Shown: positions 34,265 to 43,264 of the stretch, piece by piece
Numbering within the stretch: the first letter of the stretch is position 1
Layout: each line of letters opens with the position of its first letter
Assembly: GCF_002377905.1 (NCBI RefSeq)
Contig: NZ_DFQS01000044.1
Location: 62,001-126,000 of the forward strand
DNA: 64,000 nt
Reading direction: 5' to 3'
From: Psychrobacter sp. UBA3483
Lineage (GTDB): Bacteria > Pseudomonadota > Gammaproteobacteria > Pseudomonadales > Moraxellaceae
The notes under the pieces: generated by a model
The model's database searches: none
Seen by the model: only the letters and a program-made list of their open reading frames with translations
What the model was told of the DNA's origin: nothing
Translations under genes and position numbers: made by a program

Positions 34265-35374
34265 ATGCCATTATTTTCACCTCGTGCTCAAGCCAGCGTT
34301 AAAACCAGCTCTACTCTGCCAGCTGCGCCATCAAGCTGGCAGCCGAGTGCAAGTAGTGGCAGCCGCTACGCCCGTGATAAAAAGCGCCGCGCGGCGATAC
34401 CGCCGTGGTTAATAAACACAGCCAGCCTCATTATTATGGGGCTTTTGGTGTTATTAAGCTTATCCATTGGGGTGGCAGATTTTTCGTGGTCAGGTATTTT
34501 GCAAAGCCTTATCAGTCAAAGCGCCAACTCTGATAGCTCATTAATGTTGGTGAGCCGTATTCCGCGCACCATTGCCATTATTTTGACGGGTATCGCGATG
34601 GCGGTGGCTGGGATGATTATTCAAGTGGTGCTGAAAAACCGCTTCGTGGAACCCTCGATGGTTGGGGCAACCCAAAGCGCCGCATTAGGATTACTGGTAG
34701 TCAGTTTATTGTTCCCAGCTAGTGCGCTACTGGTCAAAATGGGTGTCGCAACCATTGCGGCAGTTGCTGGCATGATGCTCTTTATGCTGCTGATACATCG
34801 CGTTCCGCCGACGGATTTTTTGATGATTCCACTGATTGGTATTGTCTTTGGTGGCATTATCGAGGCGATAACCACTTTTATCGCCTACCAAACTGAATCA
34901 TTACAGATGCTCAGCGTTTGGCAATTTGGCGACTTCTCTTCGGTATTAGCTGGACGTTACGAATTGCTTTGGTTGACGGGCGCACTATGCGTGCTGGCTT
35001 ATATTATCGCTGATAAACTGACCATCGTTGGTTTAGGCGACAATATCGCGCTAAACTTAGGGATTAGTAAACGACAAGTGACGTGGCTTGGTGTTGGCAT
35101 GGTGGCGATGATGAGCGCTGTCGTCGTCGTAACCGTTGGTATGATTCCCTTTATCGGTTTGGTCGTACCCAATATCGTTAGCCGCATTATGGGCGATAAA
35201 TTACGTCGCAGCTTGCCCGCAGTCGCGCTCTTGGGCGCATCAGCCGTGCTACTTTGTGATATTATCGGGCGCTCCATTCGTTATCCTTTTGAAGTGCCTG
35301 TGGCGACAGTTTTTGGTGTGGTCGGCACGGTGATATTTTTATGGTTGTTATTACGTGCGCCTGCTGAGCAATAA
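34265..35374 (+). CDS. Siderophore ABC transporter permease (FecCD family), subunit 1
   Basis: An inner-membrane BtuC/FecCD-type permease of 369 residues. A hydrophilic basic N-terminus of ~45 residues is followed by about nine transmembrane helices. The family segment VTVGMIPFIGLVVPNIVSRIMGDKLRRSLP near residue 285 contains the G-x-I-x-F-[IV]-G-L-[IV]-x-P-[NH] loop that contacts the ATPase. Similar to FatD/CeuB. It lies between the binding protein and a second permease, as usual for this operon. Confidence 0.9.
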   Translation: MPLFSPRAQASVKTSSTLPAAPSSWQPSASSGSRYARDKKRRAAIPPWLINTASLIIMGLLVLLSLSIGVADFSWSGILQSLISQSANSDSSLMLVSRIPRTIAIILTGIAMAVAGMIIQVVLKNRFVEPSMVGATQSAALGLLVVSLLFPASALLVKMGVATIAAVAGMMLFMLLIHRVPPTDFLMIPLIGIVFGGIIEAITTFIAYQTESLQMLSVWQFGDFSSVLAGRYELLWLTGALCVLAYIIADKLTIVGLGDNIALNLGISKRQVTWLGVGMVAMMSAVVVVTVGMIPFIGLVVPNIVSRIMGDKLRRSLPAVALLGASAVLLCDIIGRSIRYPFEVPVATVFGVVGTVIFLWLLLRAPAEQ

Positions 35375-35494
35375 GCCCTAGCGCAATCTTGTCGCTGCCT
35401 GATTGTTAACACTTTTCTTAATTTATTCGTCCTGTTGTCTGATTAGATAAGCTTGGCGTTGTTACTATTGAAGGTAGCATAGTAGGATTTATTC

Positions 35495-36589
35495 ATGTTC
35501 TCATCGTCTAAGCATAACTTTATAAACGACAATTCTACCAAGACTGGCTCGGCAAAAAAGAGCGCTCTAGCAAATGCTACTTTAGACAATGACAGCCTTG
35601 AAGATACTTGTCGTCAAAACCTTTTAGCAAAACTTTGGACCTTTATCGCTGGTCATCCAAAATCCATTGCCGCGATTATTTTACTTATCTCGATGACGCT
35701 GTTTTTGACACTTAACGTCAACGGCTATTGGGACTTTGCCCTGCCATTACGGGGTAAAAAATTACTGGCGCTAATGGTCGTCGGTTATGCCATCGGCGTA
35801 TCAACCCTGCTCTTTCAAACCTTGACCCACAATCCTATTTTGACACCCTCCTTATTGGGCTTTGACTCACTGTATGTGTTATTACAAAGCTTATTGGTGT
35901 TCTTTTTAGGCGCAATTAGTTTTACCAGCATCAACCCCATTACCAAATTTACCCTTGAAATCGTCCTCATGTTTGGCGCGTCGTTATTGTTGTTTCGACT
36001 GTTGTTTTCAAAAAGCAGTCAGGATTTAACGCGGCTGATACTGGTAGGCGTTATCTTTGGCGTGTTGTTTCGCAGCTTATCAGCGCTAGTTGCACGGCTC
36101 ATTAACCCCGATGACTTCGTGGTAGTCCAATCGGCCAGTTACGCGCAGTTTAATACGGTCAATCCGCAGCTTTTGGGCATTAGCTTTGTTATTTGCGTCA
36201 TCAGTGCGCTATTTATCTGGCGCTGGCGCTATCAATGCGATGTCTTGATGCTGGGCAAACCACAAGCAATTAACCTTGGTATCAACTATCAACGCCTCGC
36301 CTTTGGGCTATTAACGGTCATTGCGGTATTAGTCGCTACGGCAACCGCCTTGGTCGGTCCGGTAACTTTTTTTGGCTTACTGGTCTGCGCCTTGACCAAT
36401 CGTATCGCGCGCCATATGTATCACAGTGAGCGTCTGATATTGGTCAGCTTGGTGGCGATGATTTGCTTGGTCCTCGGTCAAACCATATTTGAGCAAGTGC
36501 TCGGCATGGCAGGCGTATTGTCAGTGGTGATTGAACTGGCAGGCGGCTTGGTATTTTTATTACTCATATTTATGACCTATCGCCGCTAA
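35495..36589 (+). CDS. Siderophore ABC transporter permease (FecCD family), subunit 2
   Basis: The second FecCD-type permease of 364 residues, similar to FatC/CeuC. After a ~50-residue polar N-terminus the protein is a series of transmembrane helices. The ATPase-contact region is recognisable as ATALVGPVTFFGLLVCALTNRIARHMYHSERL near residue 290. It pairs with the first permease as a heterodimer. A 120-nt gap separates the two permease genes; the ATPase follows 52 nt later. Confidence 0.88.
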   Translation: MFSSSKHNFINDNSTKTGSAKKSALANATLDNDSLEDTCRQNLLAKLWTFIAGHPKSIAAIILLISMTLFLTLNVNGYWDFALPLRGKKLLALMVVGYAIGVSTLLFQTLTHNPILTPSLLGFDSLYVLLQSLLVFFLGAISFTSINPITKFTLEIVLMFGASLLLFRLLFSKSSQDLTRLILVGVIFGVLFRSLSALVARLINPDDFVVVQSASYAQFNTVNPQLLGISFVICVISALFIWRWRYQCDVLMLGKPQAINLGINYQRLAFGLLTVIAVLVATATALVGPVTFFGLLVCALTNRIARHMYHSERLILVSLVAMICLVLGQTIFEQVLGMAGVLSVVIELAGGLVFLLLIFMTYRR

Positions 36590-36641
36590 TGATGACTTTT
36601 TAAAACGCAACGGTTAAACTTTTCTAAAAACAAGAACTGCT

Positions 36642-37412
36642 ATGATTAAAATAAATAATGTCTCCCACCATATTGGCAAACAGCAAATCCTGCATGACAT
36701 CAGCCTGTCTTTACCGCCCTCGCAAGTGATTGCCTTAATAGGGCCAAATGGTGCGGGTAAATCGACGCTGTTTTCGGTGATGTCGCGCTTGCAACCGTTA
36801 CAATCAGGGCAGGTCAGTTTCGTTATAGGGAATGAGGAGCATGACATTGTCAGCTGTCATGCACGAACGCTGTCTAAGACCGTAGCCATGCTTGGGCAAG
36901 ACAACCAAGTACAAGGTCGGTTGCGTGTGCATGAGCTGCTGATGTTTGGGCGCTATCCTTATCATCAAGGACAACCAACGGCTGATGATCAGCAAAAAGT
37001 GCAGGAAATTATCGAACGCTTTGAGCTTGAGCCGTTAGCCGAGCGCTTTTTATCGACGCTCTCTGGGGGTCAACGTCAACGCGTGCTGATTGCGATGATT
37101 GTCTGCCAAGATACACCGTACCTACTCCTTGATGAACCGCTCAACAATCTAGATATGTACCATGCTGGCCGTCTGATGCGTGAGCTGCGCGAATTGAGTC
37201 ATACTGAGCAAAAAACCGTGGTGATTGTCTTGCACGACATCAATCAAGCTGCGCAATTTGCCGATACGGTAGTGACGATGAAAGAGGGTCGCGTACTGGC
37301 AACCGGCGCGCCTGTTGATGTACTCACGCATGAAACCATGAAAGAGCTGTACAAAGTCGATGTGACTGTCCTTAACCATCAAGGGCGACCCGTGATTGTC
37401 GATACCGTTTAA
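36642..37412 (+). CDS. Siderophore ABC transporter ATP-binding protein
   Basis: A cytoplasmic FecE/CeuD-type ATPase of 256 residues. Walker A is GPNGAGKST (~34-42), the Q-loop is near MLGQDNQ, the ABC signature is LSGGQRQRVLIAM (~138), Walker B is YLLLDEPLNNLD, and the switch His is in IVLHDINQAA. It is last in the ABC run and converges on the PepSY gene, whose stop is 12 nt away on the other strand. Confidence 0.92.
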   Translation: MIKINNVSHHIGKQQILHDISLSLPPSQVIALIGPNGAGKSTLFSVMSRLQPLQSGQVSFVIGNEEHDIVSCHARTLSKTVAMLGQDNQVQGRLRVHELLMFGRYPYHQGQPTADDQQKVQEIIERFELEPLAERFLSTLSGGQRQRVLIAMIVCQDTPYLLLDEPLNNLDMYHAGRLMRELRELSHTEQKTVVIVLHDINQAAQFADTVVTMKEGRVLATGAPVDVLTHETMKELYKVDVTVLNHQGRPVIVDTV

Positions 37413-37424
37413 GTACGGGGTGTT

Positions 37425-38825
37425 TTATAGCTGTTTTTTAATAGCCGGTTTTCCGTAATGGTTTGAAAATTTATTTTTAATGGTCAATTTTTGCTTTAAT
37501 CGGCTTTGACTACCTTTGACCCATAAATACACACCGGTAGCGGACAAAACTGCCACGGCCAACCCTATCATTGCTAAGAATATTTGATACAGTAAATGAG
37601 CGTTACCCTGTCCAATATGCCCCATGTGTAAGATTGAGAACCATTGGTCGATTTTATTACCAAATGCGCTTTGATAACCGAAATTAACCTTTTCAACTTT
37701 GCCAGTCGCCGCAGACACTGTGATAGACGAGGCACCACCGTGAGTGCCGACATCTTTGTCGGTTTTAAAACGCATTTGCCATTGCCCCTCCTCTGTAAGC
37801 CTGCGGATACCCAATGTCTGCTGTACGGTTACGCCATTTTTTTGCGCAGCAATATGCGCTTGCTCAGTTAAATACGCAATACTATTCGCTTTATTAACAA
37901 AGGTATTACTACCCGTTTCAGTGCTCATTGGTGCAACGGCTGACATAGCCTGCTCGCTCGATTTATCTGTTGTCTTTGACTTGCCTTTTTCTTCTCTTTT
38001 ACCCTCTCTACCTTCAAACCCAACCACTGCTTGCATCACGGGTTGATACACCGATTTTAAATTAAAACCGACACTCGACCACGCAATGACAAATAGCATC
38101 AGCCACAACCATAAACCAAAAGCGTGATGCAAATCATAATTGAGCTTAAAGGTATTGGTTTTGCGGCGGATTTTCCACGCCGGTAGCCAGCGCTTAATAA
38201 AAGACGCACGTTTTTTAGGCGTAGTTTTAGGTACAGTTTTTTGCGACACTTTTTTATTGTTAACCGCCCTAGGAAAGGTCAAGTAAAAGCCAATAAAGCA
38301 GTTAATCGTCCAAATAAGGGCTATCACACCTAGCAGCAGCTTACCGATATCGCCAAGCAATAAATCACGGTGTAACCAAAACACTTTCCACATGGTATTA
38401 CGCCACGCCCACGCGTCTTTATCACGCGTTCCTACGATATCGCCGTTATAAGGATTGACATAAACCTCTTGAAACAGGGCTTTAGGTTGATTTTTGGTAC
38501 TTTCACCTCTGGCTCTATCGACCGAAAATACTGCAGATTTATCCGCTTCTAATGATGTTGGCATACTAGAAAAATTGTACTTTGGATAGGCGGCGACCAC
38601 CTTATCGTGCAGGGTTGCAATAGGAAGCTGTGGCGCATCTTGCCGCTCAATCTGAGCCAATTTATAATTAAACATATCATCCAACTCGGCATGGAAAGCT
38701 AATAACGAGCCAGTAATGCCAGCCATGATTAAAAAGCCTGCCATCACAAGCCCAGTATAACGATGAATCCATAGACAAATACGGCGTATATTCGATGCAA
38801 AAGAAGATAATGAAAGTGAAGTCAT
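37425..38825 (-). CDS. PepSY-associated transmembrane protein (PiuB-like)
   Basis: An inner-membrane protein of 466 residues with four main hydrophobic helices. They are TGLVMAGFLIMAGITGSLLAFH near residue 25, LLLGVIALIWTINCFIGFYLTF near 165, FGLWLWLMLFVIAWSSVGFNL near 235, and IFLAMIGLAVAVLSATGVYLWV near 425. Conserved His residues in WIHRYTG, WLHRDLL, LHHAFG and LHMGHIG are typical. PiuB/FoxB/FsrB-type relatives are iron-regulated and often sit beside siderophore receptor genes, some acting as siderophore reductases. A similar role is inferred from the context between the ABC transporter and the receptor. Confidence 0.82.
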   Translation of the reverse strand: MTSLSLSSFASNIRRICLWIHRYTGLVMAGFLIMAGITGSLLAFHAELDDMFNYKLAQIERQDAPQLPIATLHDKVVAAYPKYNFSSMPTSLEADKSAVFSVDRARGESTKNQPKALFQEVYVNPYNGDIVGTRDKDAWAWRNTMWKVFWLHRDLLLGDIGKLLLGVIALIWTINCFIGFYLTFPRAVNNKKVSQKTVPKTTPKKRASFIKRWLPAWKIRRKTNTFKLNYDLHHAFGLWLWLMLFVIAWSSVGFNLKSVYQPVMQAVVGFEGREGKREEKGKSKTTDKSSEQAMSAVAPMSTETGSNTFVNKANSIAYLTEQAHIAAQKNGVTVQQTLGIRRLTEEGQWQMRFKTDKDVGTHGGASSITVSAATGKVEKVNFGYQSAFGNKIDQWFSILHMGHIGQGNAHLLYQIFLAMIGLAVAVLSATGVYLWVKGSQSRLKQKLTIKNKFSNHYGKPAIKKQL

Positions 38826-38923
38826 GAGTGCTGATTCTTTATGAATATATAGGATTAATGGGGCTACAGCCGAAGCGTAATGTTTAAAAAGAAAGTTTGA
38901 GTGCCAAAAAATAGCGATAAAAA

Positions 38924-38952
38924 AGCCAGCTCTTTTTTATAAAAAGCTGGCT
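38924..38952. terminator. Terminator of the TonB-dependent receptor gene
   Basis: AGCCAGCT and AGCTGGCT form an 8-bp perfect stem with an A/T loop. On the minus strand it is followed by TTTTTT, about 30 nt downstream of the receptor stop. Confidence 0.85.
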
Positions 38953-38980
38953 CTATTGCGACTAGAAAATAAATACAGGG

Positions 38981-41044
38981 TTAAAACTGATAGGTTAAAG
39001 AAGCTTTGATATTACGACCTGGCTCGAAGTCAGTAGCAACATCATCAATCGGGTTTAGGCGAGATGAGTGGCTAGCATAAGCTTCATCGAAAAGATTATA
39101 AACGCCAAGCGTGGCTTTTAATCCATCAACTTGTTTTGGCGAATAGTTCATAAAGATATCATGAACATTATAGCTTGGTTTTTCAATGTCATTTTCGCCA
39201 GTATTTGGCATCACTGAAGCGACATAGGTACTGCGCCAGCCGATATCTGTGGTCTCCGTTGGACTATAAGCCAAATTGACCATATATTTATCACCCGACT
39301 CTGAGCTGCTTCCGGTCACTGATGGAATACTATAGCCTGTTTTGTCGCCTTTACTGCGCGCTCGCGAATAGCTCAAACCCATACTAAAGTTATTCATTTT
39401 ATAATCAGCGGCGAGCTCAACGCCTTTAATTTTAAAATCTTCATCTTTATTGATGACGCCTTGGCAATCGCCACCTGGTTGTCCATTTGCACAGTTCAAG
39501 CCCGGTCTTGTCCCACCTGATCTCACAAACTCAATATAGTTTTCGATATCAGTTTCAAAGTATTTACCGCTTAGTTGCAGGGCATCACCGGCGACCGTTA
39601 GGTCACGTAAGGTTGTAACGATTCCCACTTCAGCGTTAGACCCTTCTTCTGCTTTTAAGTCATTATTAACATACGTTTTATCACCATCTGAATTAAAGAT
39701 TGTTTGGCTTAAATCAGGACCATTAAATAACTGTGTGTAGCTAGCGAATACTTGCGTTAGTGGTGCAATCTCATAGCTTGCAGCAAGTGCACCGACGACA
39801 TTGTCATAGGTTTTGCCACCAGAAATAAACTCAGGAGATTTGTAGCGGTCATAACGCACGCCTGGCGTTAAGCTAAACTTGCCCATTTGCCATTGGTCTT
39901 CTAGATAAACAGAGGTGTTTGTTGCCTCGTCTGACCCTGTTTTAACGAAGTCGCGCTCCATCTCCGATTCTTTTTTGTAGTGCTCAATCCCAGAGATGAG
40001 CTTGTGCGTGCCAACATTCGTAGCAATGTCACTGGTGTTTTGGATTTTTGCGCCTGTGGTTTGAACTTGCGCGTTAAAATCAAAACCTGGATCATTGATA
40101 TAATCAGAATCGCGCAAAATACGGGTTTTAGTCTGATACACATTGGTATCTATATCAATCAGCGGATTGCTAGGATTAAACTTATAATCAATACCATAAG
40201 TATCGCGCTTCACCTGTTGCGGAATTGGTGGCTCAGAGCGACTCGGAAAATCTGGGCGGAATGGGAAAATCCCTTCTTTCTCAGTACGGCTAAAGCTTGC
40301 ACCTACATGATGGTCATTACCAACATAAGCACCGGCTTTTAATAAGAAGCTCTCGCTCTCACTGTCTTCAAACAACTCACGACCTTCACCGTCTTCACCC
40401 GAGCTGGTATCACGCTTGCCATAATAAGCCAATAAATCGACATTATCAGATGGTGCGCCAAAAACCGTGGCAGACGTCAGTAGCTCATCATTATTACTGG
40501 CATAACCTGCTTTTAGCTTGGCACCAATCTTTTGACCAGGTTTAAGTAAGTCAGCGGCATCGACCGTTTTAAAAGCAACCGCGCCGCCAAGTGCATCATT
40601 ACCGAGCGTGACAGAATTGTTACCCACTGCCACATCCGCTTGTTTGAGCAAATCAGGATCAATGGTGATATCGCCCATATGATAGAACAGCTTGCCTTCT
40701 TGGCGCGCGCCATCAATGGTGACTTTTAGGTTGCTATCTTCGAGACCGCGAATACGAATGCGCTGGTTGACCGCTGACGTACCGCCTATAGTCACGCCTG
40801 GCACCACATTTAAGAAATCGCTTAAATGGCTCGCTTGCTGTGCAGGCGTATAGTCTTCGACATCGACGCCATCCTCTTGCACCTTTTCACGTACCGAGCT
40901 ATTGGCCGTCACGGTGATGGTTTGTAAGGTCGTACTAGGCACATCCGTTGCCGCAACCGCCAGCTGTGAACACAGGATTGCTGAAACAGCGACCGATAAC
41001 ACCGTTAATTGATTAGAAAATGTTGCTGACTTAACTTCACGCAT
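38981..41044 (-). CDS. TonB-dependent outer-membrane receptor
   Basis: An iron-compound receptor of 687 residues with a signal peptide (cleavage near LAVAATD, residue ~32). A TonB-box-like LQTITVTA (~40-47) and a plug domain (QRIRIRGLEDSNLKVTIDGARQEGKLFYHMGDITIDPDLLKQ, then GNDALGGAVAFKTVDAADLL) precede a 22-strand barrel ending in LTYQF. The plug wording and the C-terminal NVHDIFMNYSPKQVDGLKATLGVYNLFDEAY resemble the haemoglobin/transferrin/lactoferrin receptor group more than classical siderophore receptors. The neighbouring genes, however, are of siderophore-ABC type, so the ligand is open. A near-perfect Fur box lies 195 nt upstream. Confidence 0.92.
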   Translation of the reverse strand: MREVKSATFSNQLTVLSVAVSAILCSQLAVAATDVPSTTLQTITVTANSSVREKVQEDGVDVEDYTPAQQASHLSDFLNVVPGVTIGGTSAVNQRIRIRGLEDSNLKVTIDGARQEGKLFYHMGDITIDPDLLKQADVAVGNNSVTLGNDALGGAVAFKTVDAADLLKPGQKIGAKLKAGYASNNDELLTSATVFGAPSDNVDLLAYYGKRDTSSGEDGEGRELFEDSESESFLLKAGAYVGNDHHVGASFSRTEKEGIFPFRPDFPSRSEPPIPQQVKRDTYGIDYKFNPSNPLIDIDTNVYQTKTRILRDSDYINDPGFDFNAQVQTTGAKIQNTSDIATNVGTHKLISGIEHYKKESEMERDFVKTGSDEATNTSVYLEDQWQMGKFSLTPGVRYDRYKSPEFISGGKTYDNVVGALAASYEIAPLTQVFASYTQLFNGPDLSQTIFNSDGDKTYVNNDLKAEEGSNAEVGIVTTLRDLTVAGDALQLSGKYFETDIENYIEFVRSGGTRPGLNCANGQPGGDCQGVINKDEDFKIKGVELAADYKMNNFSMGLSYSRARSKGDKTGYSIPSVTGSSSESGDKYMVNLAYSPTETTDIGWRSTYVASVMPNTGENDIEKPSYNVHDIFMNYSPKQVDGLKATLGVYNLFDEAYASHSSRLNPIDDVATDFEPGRNIKASLTYQF

Positions 41045-41238
41045 AACACACTCACTTTACTTACTATTAGGATTGAAGGATTTAAGTGCCACTTTAGAAA
41101 GACAGTTTGAAAAAGATGGTCCGAAAAAGACAGTTTGGGATTTTGCTTTTTACTCTCTATTAAAACTTTTGTGTTTTATTGATTGACCACGCCTACTTAG
41201 TCAATAAACACATATAGAAATAACATGATTAATACTAA

Positions 41239-41253
41239 TGATAATGATTAGCA
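41239..41253. promoter_or_regulatory. Fur box upstream of the TonB-dependent receptor
   Basis: TGATAATGATTAGCA matches the Fur consensus TGATAATnATTATCA at 13 of 14 positions. It lies 195 nt upstream of the receptor start, the strongest of the three Fur-like sites in this block. Confidence 0.7.
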
Positions 41254-41366
41254 TTTGAAATATGACAGGCATAATAACGAAGTATTAACAATTTGGCAAT
41301 AAATAAAGTGAGGAATTTAATTCAACCAGATAGATGACATTGTGAAAGTTAAGCAGCACCTAACAT

Positions 41367-41396
41367 CGACTGCTATTAAGTACTTAATAGCAGTCG
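41367..41396. repeat. 30-bp perfect palindrome
   Basis: CGACTGCTATTAAGT is followed immediately by its exact reverse complement, with no spacer. TAATTTTATTTG follows on the plus strand. It could be a terminator for a transcript entering from the left or a binding site for a dimeric protein; with no loop and no coding gene ending nearby on the plus strand, the latter is worth considering. Confidence 0.6.
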
Positions 41397-41516
41397 TAAT
41401 TTTATTTGTCATAAGCGCATTAAGGTTTTGTTAAATCGCCGAGATGAAACAAATTAATATTTTAATCGCAAAAAAAACATTGCAATAAGCAAGGCTTTCG
41501 CTATACCCTTAGATAG

Positions 41517-41532
41517 CTGACTAATTAGTCAG
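41517..41532. promoter_or_regulatory. Palindromic operator upstream of the purine permease
   Basis: CTGACTAATTAGTCAG is a perfect 16-bp palindrome followed by GTTTTAA. It resembles the site at 44071-44086 (TTGACCAAATGGTCAG followed by GTTTAA) and the RutR-type consensus TTGACCAnnTGGTCAA. It lies about 250 nt upstream of the permease start and is a candidate site for the TetR-family regulator encoded at 43265-43930. Confidence 0.6.
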
Positions 41533-41785
41533 GTTTTAATCACCATATCTGGCAATATTGATAAATAATGGTGAGCTGCTTTTATTTATTAGCACACGGA
41601 AAAGTGCGACTCTCTGTTGGAAAATTAGTAAATGCTTAGATAGCTAGAGAAACAAGATGAAGATCTAGAGTTTACTGAAAGGCTTTTTTAAGTCACGGAC
41701 TCAACTCTCAAATCATCAGTTTTCCTACGCTGTTTAGGTTTACCTTCAGAGATTGGACTAAAAGTCACTTTAGGAGAAAGCCAAA

Positions 41786-43219
41786 ATGAGTGAAGTTACT
41801 CAAGGAAACCCTGATTTATTATATGGACTGCATGACCGCCCCGCTCCTGCAAAAGCATTCTTAGGCGCGGTACAGCACGTACTTGCCGCGTTCGTTGGTA
41901 TCATCACGCCCTCTTTAATCATTGGTGGCGCTTTGGGATTGGGAGAGCACATCCCCTATCTGATTAGCATGTCACTGATGGTATCAGGGGTCGCCACCTT
42001 TATTCAGACCCGTAAAGTCGGGCCCGTCGGCTCGGGGCTGATGGCATTACAGGGCACCAGTTTTGGCTTTTTGGCTGCCGTCCTTGCCGCAGGTTTTGTG
42101 GTAAAAAATAAAGGCGGTAGCCCAGAGGAGATTTTGTCGGTCATCTTTGGCGTGTCATTCTTCGGCGCATTTGTCGAAATATTTTTAAGCCAGTTCATCA
42201 CCAAACTCAAATCTTTGATGAGCCCTATCGTCACTGGCTGCGTCATTGTCACCATTGGTTTGTCTTTAACCAAAACAGGTCTGACTGATTTGGCAGGCGG
42301 GGTGGGTGCCGAAAACTTTGGTAGTATGGAAAATTTACTACTGGGCGGCGGGGTGCTGGTCAGTGTGGTACTGATTAGTATCGTCAACAATAAAGTGATT
42401 CGCTCAAGCGCTATTTTTATCGGTTTGATGCTGGGCTTATTTGCGGCGATGTTGATGGGGCGTATTGACTTCTCTTTAGTCTCTGAAGCGCCATTACTTA
42501 CCGTCCCTATTCCTTTTAAATACGGTTTGAGCTTTGATTGGCAAGCGTTTATTCCGATTGCCTTTATGTATATCATTACCAGTATCGAAACCTCAGGCGA
42601 TTTGACCGCAACTTCAATGATTTCAGGCGAACCTATTCAAGGTCCTGTCTACGAAAAGCGTATCAAAGGCGGCGTGCTAGGTGATGGGGTCAATTCGTGG
42701 ATTGCCGCGGTATTTAATACCTTTCCCGTCACTACCTTTAGCCAAAATAACGGCGTCATTCAAATGACTGGTATCGCCAGCCGCTATGTGGGTTTTTATG
42801 TGGCGGCGATTTTATTTACCATGGGGCTATTCCCTATCCTTGGCGCTATCTTTACGCAGCTGCCAAAGCCTGTGGTTGGCGGCGTGACGCTATTGATGTT
42901 CGCAACCGTTGCTACTGCGGGTATCCGCATCCTATCCACAGTGAATTTTACCCACCGTAATATCTTAATTATTGCGACTTCGCTTGGTTTATCGATGGGT
43001 ATCGCGTTTGTTCCTGATGTCTTTGCGCAAACGCCGCAGCTGTTCCGCAATATCTTTGGCTCGGCAGTGACCATGTCAGGTATCGTCGCTATCACGTTGG
43101 ATATGATTTTGCCAAAGAACTATGGCGTCGAGTTTGATACGTCTGATCAACATATAGAAGATGGTCTAAAACCTGTGCGCGTGTTGTCGAAAAGTGAGGT
43201 TGAAGGTCAGCCGTTATAA
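41786..43219 (+). CDS. NCS2-family purine (urate/xanthine) permease
   Basis: A 477-residue nucleobase:cation symporter-2 with about 14 transmembrane segments. It starts with YGLHDRPAPAKAFLGAVQHVLAAF, typical of XanP/UacT-type permeases. The TM8 motif SIETSGDLTATSMISGEPI and the family signature FSQNNGVIQMTGIASRYVG are present. The downstream urate/allantoin degradation genes make urate or a related purine the likely substrate, but xanthine cannot be excluded. AGGAG precedes the ATG. It has a palindromic operator upstream and probably shares regulation with the operon starting at 44177. Confidence 0.9.
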   Translation: MSEVTQGNPDLLYGLHDRPAPAKAFLGAVQHVLAAFVGIITPSLIIGGALGLGEHIPYLISMSLMVSGVATFIQTRKVGPVGSGLMALQGTSFGFLAAVLAAGFVVKNKGGSPEEILSVIFGVSFFGAFVEIFLSQFITKLKSLMSPIVTGCVIVTIGLSLTKTGLTDLAGGVGAENFGSMENLLLGGGVLVSVVLISIVNNKVIRSSAIFIGLMLGLFAAMLMGRIDFSLVSEAPLLTVPIPFKYGLSFDWQAFIPIAFMYIITSIETSGDLTATSMISGEPIQGPVYEKRIKGGVLGDGVNSWIAAVFNTFPVTTFSQNNGVIQMTGIASRYVGFYVAAILFTMGLFPILGAIFTQLPKPVVGGVTLLMFATVATAGIRILSTVNFTHRNILIIATSLGLSMGIAFVPDVFAQTPQLFRNIFGSAVTMSGIVAITLDMILPKNYGVEFDTSDQHIEDGLKPVRVLSKSEVEGQPL

Positions 43220-43264
43220 CGGCAGCGGGCTTGGTTGAATAAATGGCGCGCTATGTAAAATCCG

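Larger units (their letters stand above)
41045..41785. other. Regulatory gap between receptor and purine permease
   Basis: This 741-nt gap lies between divergent genes and has no convincing gene in it. Three elements are seen and listed separately: a Fur box (41239-41253) on the receptor side, a 30-bp perfect palindrome (41367-41396) in the middle, and a 16-bp palindromic regulator site (41517-41532) on the permease side. The permease gene has its own AGGAG ribosome binding site. Confidence 0.6.

Noticed and set aside
42004..42576. 190-codon frame antisense to the purine permease
   Set aside because: A by-product of the permease codon bias; the plus-strand frame carries all NCS2 motifs.
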